A program made the position numbers and the translations under genes. From NCBI RefSeq assembly GCF_015355785.1, contig NZ_JADKYW010000003.1:666796-730795 (forward strand): a DNA stretch of 64,000 nt, in the 5' to 3' direction. A model generated the notes under the pieces. The model searched no databases, was not told where the DNA came from, and saw nothing but the letters and a program-made list of their open reading frames with translations. Source of the stretch: Arthrobacter gandavensis (lineage in GTDB: Bacteria > Actinomycetota > Actinomycetes > Actinomycetales > Micrococcaceae). Shown here in pieces: positions 25,561-32,709 of the stretch (the stretch's first letter is position 1; the number at the start of each line of letters is the position of its first letter).

Positions 25561-26166
25561 ATGACTGAGCCGGGTACAGCGCCGGGCGACCAGTACGGCG
25601 TCCCCCTCATGGGCCGGACCGCTGTGGATCTGGCCGGCCTGGTGAGCCGCAGCGCGGGCGGAGACGAAACCGCCTTTGCGGACCTGTACGACGCCACGTC
25701 CGCCAGGGTCTACGGTTTAGCAGTACGGATAACCCGTTCTCCTGAAATCGCCGCCGAGGTGGTACAGGAGGTCTACCTGATGGCCTGGGAACAGTCGGCG
25801 CGTTTCGCCCCGTCCCGGGGATCGGTCATGGGCTGGCTCTGCACCATGGCCCATCGGAGGGCGGTGGACCGGGTTCGCCAGGTTGCCAGTGAACGGACCC
25901 GGGACCAGACGTATCAGGATCAGCGCCCAACGACGGCGGCGGACCAAACCTGGGAGGAGGTGGAGCAGTCCATGGCTGCCCAGGAAGTGCGGAACGGGCT
26001 GGGAACGCTCAGCCCGCTCCAGCGCGAGGCGGTTGCCCTGGCGTATTACGGCGGGTGCACCCACCAGGAGGTTGCCAGGGCGCTGGATATCCCGCTGGGG
26101 ACCGCGAAAGCCCGGATTCGGGACGGATTGAACAGCCTGAGATCGGCTCTGGGGGGACGGCGATGA
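25561..26166 (+). CDS. sigK: ECF sigma factor SigK
   Basis: 201 residues with sigma-70 region 2 (FADLYDATSARVYGLAVRIT; AAEVVQEVYLMAWEQ; SVMGWLCTMAHRRAVDRVR) and region 4 (LSPLQREAVALAYYGGCTHQEVARAL followed by IPLGTAKARIRDGL). The sequence and the overlapping RskA-type gene identify SigK. ATG 25561 gives the usual length; its ribosome site is weak. It is divergent from the CHRD-sortase operon, which it probably activates. In Mycobacterium tuberculosis, SigK controls the secreted proteins Mpt70/Mpt83; here the neighbouring exported protein is CHRD-like instead. Confidence 0.9.
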   Translation: MTEPGTAPGDQYGVPLMGRTAVDLAGLVSRSAGGDETAFADLYDATSARVYGLAVRITRSPEIAAEVVQEVYLMAWEQSARFAPSRGSVMGWLCTMAHRRAVDRVRQVASERTRDQTYQDQRPTTAADQTWEEVEQSMAAQEVRNGLGTLSPLQREAVALAYYGGCTHQEVARALDIPLGTAKARIRDGLNSLRSALGGRR

Positions 26167-26954
26167 ACGATCAGTATCCCGGCAGCGGGGTTCACGAACT
26201 GGCTCCGCTTTCTGCCATTGATGCCCTGGATCCGGCCGAGCGGTCGGCCTTCGAAGAACACCTTGCCGGCTGCGCCCGCTGCCGCTCCGAGGTCGCGGAC
26301 TTCGCTGAGGTGTCGGCGCATCTTGCCGCCGGAGCCGAGCAGGAGCCTCCCGCGGAGCTGCGCTCTTCAGTGCTCGCGTCCATTCACGGCACCCGTCCGG
26401 CTCCCGGCCCCCGCAAGCAGCCGGCTGACCACACCCGGCCCCTCGATGTCAGCGGCAGGGACCATGCAGCGCCGGCGGATGCGCCCATCCCCCTCCATCG
26501 CCGACGTCGCCGGGTGCTGCTGGCCGCCGCAGCGGCAGCCCTGCTGCTGCCGGCCGCAGGCCTGGCCGGGTGGGCCCTGGGCATACAGTCGGAGCAGGGC
26601 CAGCAGCAGCAGGCGCAGCAGCAGTCGCGCGAAGACCGCCTCCTTGCCGCTGCGGACCTCTCGGTTCAGCGCCTGGACGTGAACGGGCAGCAGTCGACCC
26701 TCCTCGTCTCGGAACAGGAGGACGCTGCCCTGTTCCTGGCCGGGGACCTCCCCGATCCCGGTGCGGACCGCGAGTACCAGCTGTGGCTGCTGGAAGACGA
26801 CACCCCCGTCCCCGACGTGCACTTTGGCGGCGGGGCAGTCCGGGTGTGGCTCAGCGGTGACGTCTCGCGTGCCGGAACAGTGGCACTGACCATTGAACCG
26901 GCCGGCGGCTCGACGACGCCCACCTTTCCCGTGGTGGCCGCAGCGGAAATTTAG
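26163..26954 (+). CDS. rskA: Anti-sigma-K factor RskA
   Basis: 263 residues, starting in a 4-nt ATGA overlap with sigK. The cytoplasmic part carries a zinc anti-sigma motif, HLAGCARC (Hx3CxxC). One membrane helix follows (LLAAAAAALLLPAAGLAGWALG), then a Gln-rich stretch and an extracytoplasmic RskA domain (ALFLAGDLPDPGADREYQLWLL...VALTIEPAGGS). It would hold SigK inactive until regulated proteolysis. This is the standard sigK-rskA arrangement. Confidence 0.92.
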   Translation: MNDQYPGSGVHELAPLSAIDALDPAERSAFEEHLAGCARCRSEVADFAEVSAHLAAGAEQEPPAELRSSVLASIHGTRPAPGPRKQPADHTRPLDVSGRDHAAPADAPIPLHRRRRRVLLAAAAAALLLPAAGLAGWALGIQSEQGQQQQAQQQSREDRLLAAADLSVQRLDVNGQQSTLLVSEQEDAALFLAGDLPDPGADREYQLWLLEDDTPVPDVHFGGGAVRVWLSGDVSRAGTVALTIEPAGGSTTPTFPVVAAAEI

Positions 26955-27131
26955 TGTCAGGCATGCGCCGTAGTCCTTGCGGCGCAGTTCCTCCCGGAAA
27001 CAATGCCGAAGATTTCAGCCTTAGTGGGGAGGACTGAACGGCATCCTGCGGCTAGGCTGGCTTGGTCATGCGCCGTCGGATCCTGCAGCCGCCGGCACTC
27101 AACCGCATCGCAGACACTTATGAGGGGAATT

Positions 27132-27689
27132 ATGTCCGAGCAGCAGCCTCCGGCAAACAACTACAGCTACAACGCCTATGCCGGCAATCAGCCTGCGGCA
27201 GCGCCGCCGGCACCGGTGCGTCCCAAGCAGGTTGACCTGGGCTTCTGGCTGCTGATTGCAGCGGCCGTCGTCTCAGCAATCAGCATCCCGGTGACGATTT
27301 CCTGGATGAACTCCGACGGCTTCCGGAACTCGATCGCCGAGACCGGCACCGTGGCCATCAGCCCCTCGGAAATGGACGGGATCATCGCGATCTCCGTTGC
27401 AACTACGGTGTTCTTCTCGGTCGTCAGCCTGGCCATCGCCCTGCTGGTTGCCCTGTTCATCCGCAAGGGCTACAACTGGGCCCGCATCGTAGCCACCGTC
27501 TTCGCCGTCCTGGGCCTGTTTGGGCTGGTCAACCTGACCACGGCCGGCTCCCTCATGGCGGTCCTGTCGGTCCTCGGCGTGCTGCTGCCCGTCGCCGCGG
27601 TGATCATGCTCTGGATGAAGCCTTCCACCGAATACTTCAACGGCTCCAAGGCCTACCGCCAGTTCAAGAAGTACAACCCGGGAGCCTAG
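27132..27689 (+). CDS. Small membrane protein of unknown function
   Basis: 185 residues. A hydrophilic N-terminus rich in Pro, Ala, Asn and Gln is followed by four predicted membrane helices (FWLLIAAAVVSAISIPV; ISVATTVFFSVVSLAIALLVALF; WARIVATVFAVLGLFGLV; VLGVLLPVAAVIMLWM) and a basic C-terminus. This looks like the common actinobacterial small tetraspan proteins with Pro-rich N-termini. GAGGGGA lies 5 nt before ATG 27132. It is followed by a strong terminator. Not part of the sigK operon by spacing (177 nt), though co-regulation is possible. Confidence 0.75.
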   Translation: MSEQQPPANNYSYNAYAGNQPAAAPPAPVRPKQVDLGFWLLIAAAVVSAISIPVTISWMNSDGFRNSIAETGTVAISPSEMDGIIAISVATTVFFSVVSLAIALLVALFIRKGYNWARIVATVFAVLGLFGLVNLTTAGSLMAVLSVLGVLLPVAAVIMLWMKPSTEYFNGSKAYRQFKKYNPGA

Positions 27690-27706
27690 CTTCCTCGGGC
27701 GGTATG

Positions 27707-27744
27707 CGTTGGGCCGGTACCGCAGCTGCGGTACCGGCCCAACG
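27707..27744. terminator. Perfect 38-nt palindromic terminator
   Basis: The 19-nt arm CGTTGGGCCGGTACCGCAG is followed directly by its exact complement. It lies between the convergent membrane-protein and FAD-dehydrogenase genes. No T tract, but very stable; it should stop transcription from both sides. Confidence 0.8.
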
Positions 27745-27813
27745 TCTTGATCCGTCCCCGGGCCCCTGGAGTTCTCGCCAGGCAGGTTCTCGGGGCGGCG
27801 TCAGCGGGCCGCG

Positions 27814-29481
27814 TCAGCGGGCGGCGGCCCGTCCGGCGGCTCGGCCGCTGAAGAGGCAGCCTCCCAGGAAGGTTCCCTCCAGCGACCGGTACCCGTGCAT
27901 CCCGCCGCCGCCGAACCCGGCGGCTTCCCCGGCCGCAAACAGTCCGGGCACCGGTGTCCCGTCCGTGCCAAGCACCCGCGAGTCCAGGTCGGTTTCAAGC
28001 CCACCGAGGGTTTTGCGGGTCAGCACGGACAGCCGCACGGCAATCAAAGGCCCGTCCCTAGGCTCAAGGATGGGCCGCGGCGCAGCGGTACGGATCAGCC
28101 GGTCCCCCAGATAAGTCCGGGCCCCGCGAATGGCCGTGATCTGCGCATCCTTGCTGAACGGGTTGGCGATCTCCCGGTCCCGGGCCTGCAGCTCGGCTAG
28201 CACGGACTCCGCAGAAAGCACCGGCGCCTCACCGTCCGTCGAGGACTTGGCCAGCTCGTTCATGGCCGCCACCAGTTCCGGAACGCTGCCGGCCGTCAGG
28301 AAGTCCTCCCCGTGTTCCAGGAACTTCTGCACCGGCCCGGGGACATCGGCGGTGGCGCGGCTAAGAACCCCGCGAAGGGATTTACCGGTCAGGTCCGGAT
28401 TCTGCTCCGATCCTGACAGCGCGAATTCCTTGCGGATAATGGCCTTGTTCAGCACAAACCAGCTATAGTCATACCCCGTGCCGCGCAGGTGCCCGAGCGT
28501 CCCGAGCGTGTCGAATCCGGGAAAGAGCGGGCCCGGCAGGCGCTTCCCCGTGGCATCAAGCCACAGCGATGACGGCCCCGGAAGGATCCGTATGCCGTGG
28601 TTGTGCCACACCGGATTCCAGTTCCGGATCCCCTCCATGTAATGCCACATCCGGTCCGGGTTGATCACCCGGCCTCCGGCGCCCTGCGCAGCGATGATCC
28701 CGCGGCCGTCCACATGTCCTGGAACCCCGCTCAGCATCGTCTTGGGCGGCGAGCCAAGCCGCTGCGGCCAGGCAGCACGCACCAGGTCATGGTCGCCGCC
28801 AATACCGCCCGTCGTCACGACGACGGCGCCGGCGGAAAATTCGAACCCGCCCGCCGCGGTGCGCTCCGCGGTCCGGCCGCGCGGCGTCGTCGTCCGCTCC
28901 AGCACTGTCCCGCGGACCCCGGTGACGGTGCCTGCGGTGCTGACCAGCGAATCCATCCGGTGGTTGCAGGCCAGCCGCACCAGTCCACTCTCGACGCCGG
29001 CGCGCACCTTGGCCACAAACGGTGCGGTGATGCCGGGCCCGGTTCCCCAGGTGATGTGGAACCGCGGGACGGAATTCCCGGGTCCGCTGGCACCGTAGCC
29101 GCCGCGTTCTGCCCAGCCGACAACGGGGAAGACGCGATGTCCCAGCTGATGCAGCCAGGCCCGCTTCTCCCCGGCCGCGAAATTGACGTATGCCTCGGCC
29201 CAGCGGCGCGGCCAGTAATCTTCCTTGCGGTCAAAGCCGGCTGTCCCCTGCCAGTCCTGCCAGGCAAGTTCCACTGAATCCTTGACCCGCAGGCGGCGCT
29301 GTTCCGGGGAGTCCACGAAGAAGAGGCCGCCGAAGGACCACCAGGCCTGGCCGCCCAGTCCCTGCTCGCCTTCCTGCTCCAGCAGGATCACCGACCGTCC
29401 GGCGTCAACCAGCTCGGCTGCGGCTACCAGGCCGGCAAGCCCGGCACCCACCACAATGACATCCGCGTCTCTTGGCTGCAT
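27814..29481 (-). CDS. FAD-binding dehydrogenase (KsdD/fumarate-reductase-like)
   Basis: 555 residues. The N-terminal FAD motif is VIVVGAGLAGLVAAAELVDAG with LLEQEGEQGLGGQAWWSFGG, and the C-terminal FAD contact is GLFAAGEAAGFGGGGMHGYRSLEGTFLGGCLFSGRAAG. The middle contains GIGGDHDLVRAAWPQRLG. It belongs to a group annotated as FAD-binding dehydrogenases, related to 3-ketosteroid delta-1-dehydrogenase; the substrate is not known. No steroid genes are nearby. Monocistronic: terminators or divergent genes flank it. Confidence 0.87.
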   Translation of the reverse strand: MQPRDADVIVVGAGLAGLVAAAELVDAGRSVILLEQEGEQGLGGQAWWSFGGLFFVDSPEQRRLRVKDSVELAWQDWQGTAGFDRKEDYWPRRWAEAYVNFAAGEKRAWLHQLGHRVFPVVGWAERGGYGASGPGNSVPRFHITWGTGPGITAPFVAKVRAGVESGLVRLACNHRMDSLVSTAGTVTGVRGTVLERTTTPRGRTAERTAAGGFEFSAGAVVVTTGGIGGDHDLVRAAWPQRLGSPPKTMLSGVPGHVDGRGIIAAQGAGGRVINPDRMWHYMEGIRNWNPVWHNHGIRILPGPSSLWLDATGKRLPGPLFPGFDTLGTLGHLRGTGYDYSWFVLNKAIIRKEFALSGSEQNPDLTGKSLRGVLSRATADVPGPVQKFLEHGEDFLTAGSVPELVAAMNELAKSSTDGEAPVLSAESVLAELQARDREIANPFSKDAQITAIRGARTYLGDRLIRTAAPRPILEPRDGPLIAVRLSVLTRKTLGGLETDLDSRVLGTDGTPVPGLFAAGEAAGFGGGGMHGYRSLEGTFLGGCLFSGRAAGRAAAR

Positions 29482-29608
29482 CCGCCAAACGCTACCGGCA
29501 GATGGATCGCCTGCCTAGGGATGTCCTCGCGGCGTCAACCCTGTTGGGAGCACAGGCAGGTTCCTAGACTGGAAAGGCAGTTGCCGGATACCAGCTACGG
29601 AGGCACTC

Positions 29609-29740
29609 ATGAGTACCACCCCGAATGACGAAGACCGGACCCACAATGAGGAACCGTCAGAGGGCGGGGAATCGACCCAGCCAGACTCCTTGAGGGATCA
29701 CGCACAGAACGCCGCGGAAGGCGACGAGGGCCAGTCGTAG
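29609..29740 (+). CDS. Very small acidic hydrophilic protein
   Basis: 43 residues, starting MSTTPNDEDRTHNEEPSEGG, rich in Glu, Asp, Asn, Ser and Gln, with no hydrophobic segment. It is supported by a strong GGAGG 5 nt before ATG and by a strong terminator directly after the stop codon, which together make an isolated transcription unit. No family recognised; probably intrinsically disordered. Confidence 0.65.
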   Translation: MSTTPNDEDRTHNEEPSEGGESTQPDSLRDHAQNAAEGDEGQS

Positions 29741-29742
29741 AA

Positions 29743-29794
29743 AAAGGCCTTTCGTTCCCGATGCCCCCAGGGGAGCCGGGATCGAAAGGCCTTT
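29743..29794. terminator. Bidirectional terminator between the small ORF and yegP
   Basis: AAAGGCCTTTCG (29743-29754) pairs with CGAAAGGCCTTT (29783-29794), with additional TCCCG/CGGGA pairing inside. It is flanked by an A run on the left and a T run on the right end. Confidence 0.85.
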
Positions 29795-29821
29795 CCAGTA
29801 AGACTACGGGGCAGGGCCAGG

Positions 29822-30058
29822 TCAGGATGCTTTGGCCCTGCCGGTATTGCGTTTGGCGTCCGCCACGACGTCGGCGTCCTTGCTGTGGTCCACCACCGGC
29901 CCGGTACCGGCGATTTCCCTCAGCTGCTCAATACCTGCGGCCGCAGCTTCCTTGGTGGGGAACATCGCGGACACTGCCATCAGTGCTCCATCTCCGGAAA
30001 TGAGCTTGATCCGGAATGCGCCGTCATGGGCGTCAACCAGTTTAAAGTAGCCCGACAT
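29822..30058 (-). CDS. YegP-family DUF1508 protein
   Basis: 78 residues. One DUF1508 unit: YFKLVDAHDGAFRIKLISGDG, then TKEAAAAGIEQLREIAGTGPVVD. Its basic C-terminus reads AKRNTGRAKAS. AAGGAGG stands 6 nt before ATG, a near-perfect ribosome site, indicating high expression. The fold is a small beta-beta-alpha unit and its function is unknown. A 16-nt dyad lies 41 nt upstream. Confidence 0.87.
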   Translation of the reverse strand: MSGYFKLVDAHDGAFRIKLISGDGALMAVSAMFPTKEAAAAGIEQLREIAGTGPVVDHSKDADVVADAKRNTGRAKAS

Positions 30059-30098
30059 CTCTTACCTCCTTGTAAGGGGTACCTTCAGTGCCATTAAT

Positions 30099-30114
30099 AC
30101 TAAGCCGACTTAGT
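30099..30114 (-). promoter_or_regulatory. Dyad overlapping a possible yegP promoter
   Basis: ACTAAG-CCGA-CTTAGT is a perfect 6+4+6 inverted repeat. On the minus strand it merges into TTAGTATTAA, which includes a -10-like TAGTAT. AT-rich relative to its surroundings. Candidate operator of yegP. Confidence 0.45.
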
Positions 30115-30174
30115 GATTTTGGGACCCCTTCCGCAGCAACTCCGGGCTGCCGATACAGGATCGAGACCCCGGGG

Positions 30175-31152
30175 CTAGCGGCTCCGTGACGTCCCGGTAG
30201 TGAGGGCCTGGAGGATTTCCTCCTGGGTGGCGGGCAGGGAGGTCAGCAGGGCGGCCAGCATCCTGGCCTGGACTGGAGCAAGGTCCCCGCCGGGGATGGC
30301 ACCGGCGCGGACCAGGTCCACGCCACCGCCGGCACCGTACGCAGGAACCACCGGACCGGCAGGCACCCGGGTGCACAGGACCACCGGGCAGCCTCCGTGC
30401 ACCGCGTCCTGCACGGCCTCTGCAAAACCTGCCCCCGCGTTCCCCATCCCGGTTCCGGCCAGGACAATCGCGTTGGCACCGGCACGCACGGCATGGCTGA
30501 AAAGCTCCGGGTCTGTTCCGAGGGCGCAAACGATGATTTCCACGCGGGCGTTATCGAAGTCCTCACCCGGCATCGGCAGGGGTGCCGGGCGGACGGGAAT
30601 CGCCGTAACGTGCAGGGTGCCTGCCACAAAATGTGCCACCTCCACTCCGCCGGCGAACGGATTGGCGGCGACGGTGTGGACTTTCCTGGCTCCGCGCGCT
30701 GACTGGACCTGGCCGGCGAAGGAAATCAGCACGCCGGCGCCGCGCAGTCCTGCCGCCGCCGCGGCCACCACGGCTTCTTCCAGGTTGGCCGGTCCGTCAG
30801 CAACGGGGCTGTCCGCCGGGCGCTGCGCACCGGTGAAGACCACCGGTTTCGGAGATTCATGCACCAGGTCAAGCGCGAACGCAGTCTCCTCCATGGTGTC
30901 GGTGCCGTGAGTGACTACCACGCCGTCCACGCCTTCATCCGCGACGGCGGCGCGGACAGCCTCCGCGATGATCCGCACGTCCGCCAAACGCAGTTGGAAA
31001 CTGTTGGCATTGGTAATGTCCTGGACGGAGTAGCTGTGCCGTCCGGACAGCGAGGCCGTGAGGTCTTCGGCTCGTCCAGCCGATGCTGCACCGTCCCTGC
31101 CGGTGCGCGACGCAATAGTCCCCCCGGTCGCCAGGATTTTGATGTGGGCCAT
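30175..31152 (-). CDS. L-asparaginase
   Basis: 325 residues. Both catalytic threonine motifs are present: ILATGGTIAS near the N-terminus and VVTHGTDTMEETAF near residue 85. The PVVFTGAQRPADSPVADGPANL segment is characteristic of the bacterial type. There is no signal peptide, so it is cytoplasmic. ATG 31152 gives the normal length, with GAGAGGA about 10 nt upstream; the frame stays open further upstream but those residues do not look like asparaginase. It hydrolyses L-asparagine to aspartate and ammonia. Confidence 0.93.
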   Translation of the reverse strand: MAHIKILATGGTIASRTGRDGAASAGRAEDLTASLSGRHSYSVQDITNANSFQLRLADVRIIAEAVRAAVADEGVDGVVVTHGTDTMEETAFALDLVHESPKPVVFTGAQRPADSPVADGPANLEEAVVAAAAAGLRGAGVLISFAGQVQSARGARKVHTVAANPFAGGVEVAHFVAGTLHVTAIPVRPAPLPMPGEDFDNARVEIIVCALGTDPELFSHAVRAGANAIVLAGTGMGNAGAGFAEAVQDAVHGGCPVVLCTRVPAGPVVPAYGAGGGVDLVRAGAIPGGDLAPVQARMLAALLTSLPATQEEILQALTTGTSRSR

Positions 31153-31272
31153 GGAACAACAGTCCTCTCGCCGGTCACCACAACATATGCCTGCCTCGCA
31201 CCCGTTGGCTAGGACGTCCCGGCTTCCGGCGGCACCACCGGGCAAACCAGTCCAGGGACCTAGACTGGCCGC

Positions 31273-31794
31273 ATGGCAGATACGGTTTCCGCAGAACAGC
31301 GCAGCCGCAATATGTCCCGCATCCGGTCCAAGAACACCAAGCCGGAGCTGACGGTCCGCCGGCTCCTGCATCGCTCCGGCTACCGTTTCCGCCTGCACGG
31401 GGCGGCTGCCGGAAGCTCCCTTCCCGGCAAGCCGGACCTGGTGTTCGCCGCACGGCGCAAGGTCATCTTCGTCAACGGCTGTTTCTGGCACACGCACAGC
31501 TGCCCGGCAGGTTCCCATGCGCCGGCTACCAACCCCGAGTTCTGGGCTGCCAAGCGTGCACGTACCGTTGCGCGGGATGCTGCAGCGCTGAAGGAACTTG
31601 AGTCCGCCGGCTGGGAGGCCCTGGTGGTGTGGGAGTGCGAACTCCGCGACCCGTCAGCCCTGGAAACGGAGCTGGCCGCTTTCCTCGGACCGCCTGGACG
31701 AGCTGCCTCGGTAGACTCATCAGACACACTGCACCCAACCCGAGGGATATCTGATGACCAAGAACTCCCGGCCGCTGCGCGGCGCCCTCTTTGA
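31273..31794 (+). CDS. vsr: Very-short-patch mismatch repair endonuclease (Vsr)
   Basis: 173 residues. The Vsr core is complete: EQRSRNMSRIRSKNTKPELTVRRLLH, GYRFRLH, LPGKPDLVFAARRKVIFVNGCFWHTHSC, and a C-terminal WEALVVWECELRD. The Asp of KPDLVF and the His of FWHTH are the catalytic elements. It would nick T:G mismatches from deaminated 5-methylcytosine. No cytosine methyltransferase is in the window, so the partner is elsewhere or absent. The 3' end overlaps the HAD gene by 41 nt. Confidence 0.9.
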   Translation: MADTVSAEQRSRNMSRIRSKNTKPELTVRRLLHRSGYRFRLHGAAAGSSLPGKPDLVFAARRKVIFVNGCFWHTHSCPAGSHAPATNPEFWAAKRARTVARDAAALKELESAGWEALVVWECELRDPSALETELAAFLGPPGRAASVDSSDTLHPTRGISDDQELPAAARRPL

Positions 31795-32443
31795 CGTGGA
31801 CGGCACCCTGGTGGATTCAAACTATCTGCATACCGTTGCGTGGTGGCAGGCGTTCCGCCGCCTGGACTATGACATTCCCATGGCCAACATCCACCGGGCG
31901 ATCGGCATGGGCGGAGACAAGCTCATTGGCCATTTGCTGGGCGGTGATCCTGAACCCGAGGTCGAGGAAAAGCTCGATTCAAGCCACGGAGCAATCTTCT
32001 CCACCTCCTGGCCTGCGCTGCGGGCGTTCGACGGCGCCGCTGACCTGCTGCGTGCCTGCGCATCCCGGGACCTCGCCGTCGTGCTCGCTTCTTCTGCCTC
32101 GGAGCCGGAACTGCAGGCCCTGCGCCGGGCGATCGACGCCGATGATGCGATAACCAGCGCGACCAGTTCCTCCGATGCGGCGGAGAGCAAGCCTGCTCCG
32201 GACATCCTTCAGGCGGCTCTGGATTCCGCCGGGCTGGAGGCCGACGCCACCGTCTTCGTAGGCGATTCAGTGTGGGACGTGTTGTCCGCCGCTGCCCTGG
32301 GAATCCCCACCATCGGCCTGACCTGCGGTGGCACCAGCGAAGCCGAACTGCGCGATGCCGGAGCCGAACAGGTCTATGAATCACCCCGTGACCTGCTAGA
32401 GAACCTGCAGGGCAGCCTGCTCGGCTCCGATCAGGCAGCCTAG
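31754..32443 (+). CDS. HAD-superfamily phosphatase (phosphoglycolate-phosphatase-like)
   Basis: 229 residues with all HAD motifs: FDVDGTLVDSN (motif I), VVLASSASEPEL (motif II Ser), SKPAPDI (motif III Lys) and FVGDSVWDVLSAAALGIPTIGL (motif IV Asp). The helical cap between motifs I and II places it in the beta-phosphoglucomutase/Gph-like subfamily. It overlaps vsr by 41 nt but in a different frame; GAGGGA precedes the ATG. Substrate not predictable. Confidence 0.88.
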   Translation: MTKNSRPLRGALFDVDGTLVDSNYLHTVAWWQAFRRLDYDIPMANIHRAIGMGGDKLIGHLLGGDPEPEVEEKLDSSHGAIFSTSWPALRAFDGAADLLRACASRDLAVVLASSASEPELQALRRAIDADDAITSATSSSDAAESKPAPDILQAALDSAGLEADATVFVGDSVWDVLSAAALGIPTIGLTCGGTSEAELRDAGAEQVYESPRDLLENLQGSLLGSDQAA

Positions 32444-32485
32444 GACCCAGGTCCCGCTTCCAGCCCACGACGAAAGGACCCCGCC

Positions 32486-32686
32486 ATGACTACAGAACCC
32501 ACCGGACCGGCAAACGACGCCGAGGACCCCCTGGGTCCGAGTGCACCGCAGCCGGAGCCCACCGGCTCGCCCCGGACCCCGGGCAGCGCCGGCACGTCTG
32601 CCGGAAACATCCGTGAGGAACAGGGCACCCATGCTGCCGGCACCGTGCCTCCTTCCGGCGACGAAGACATTCCTTCCGCGGACTGA
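32486..32686 (+). CDS. Small disordered acidic protein
   Basis: 66 residues, rich in Pro, Glu, Gly, Ser and Thr, no Cys, no hydrophobic segment (MTTEPTGPANDAEDP at the start, GDEDIPSAD at the end). AAAGGA precedes ATG by 8-9 nt. It follows the HAD gene by 42 nt and converges with tex. Similar in style to the 43-residue protein at 29609. No known family. Confidence 0.6.
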   Translation: MTTEPTGPANDAEDPLGPSAPQPEPTGSPRTPGSAGTSAGNIREEQGTHAAGTVPPSGDEDIPSAD

Positions 32687-32709
32687 ACCGGCTGCTGGCC
32701 CCGGGGGGG

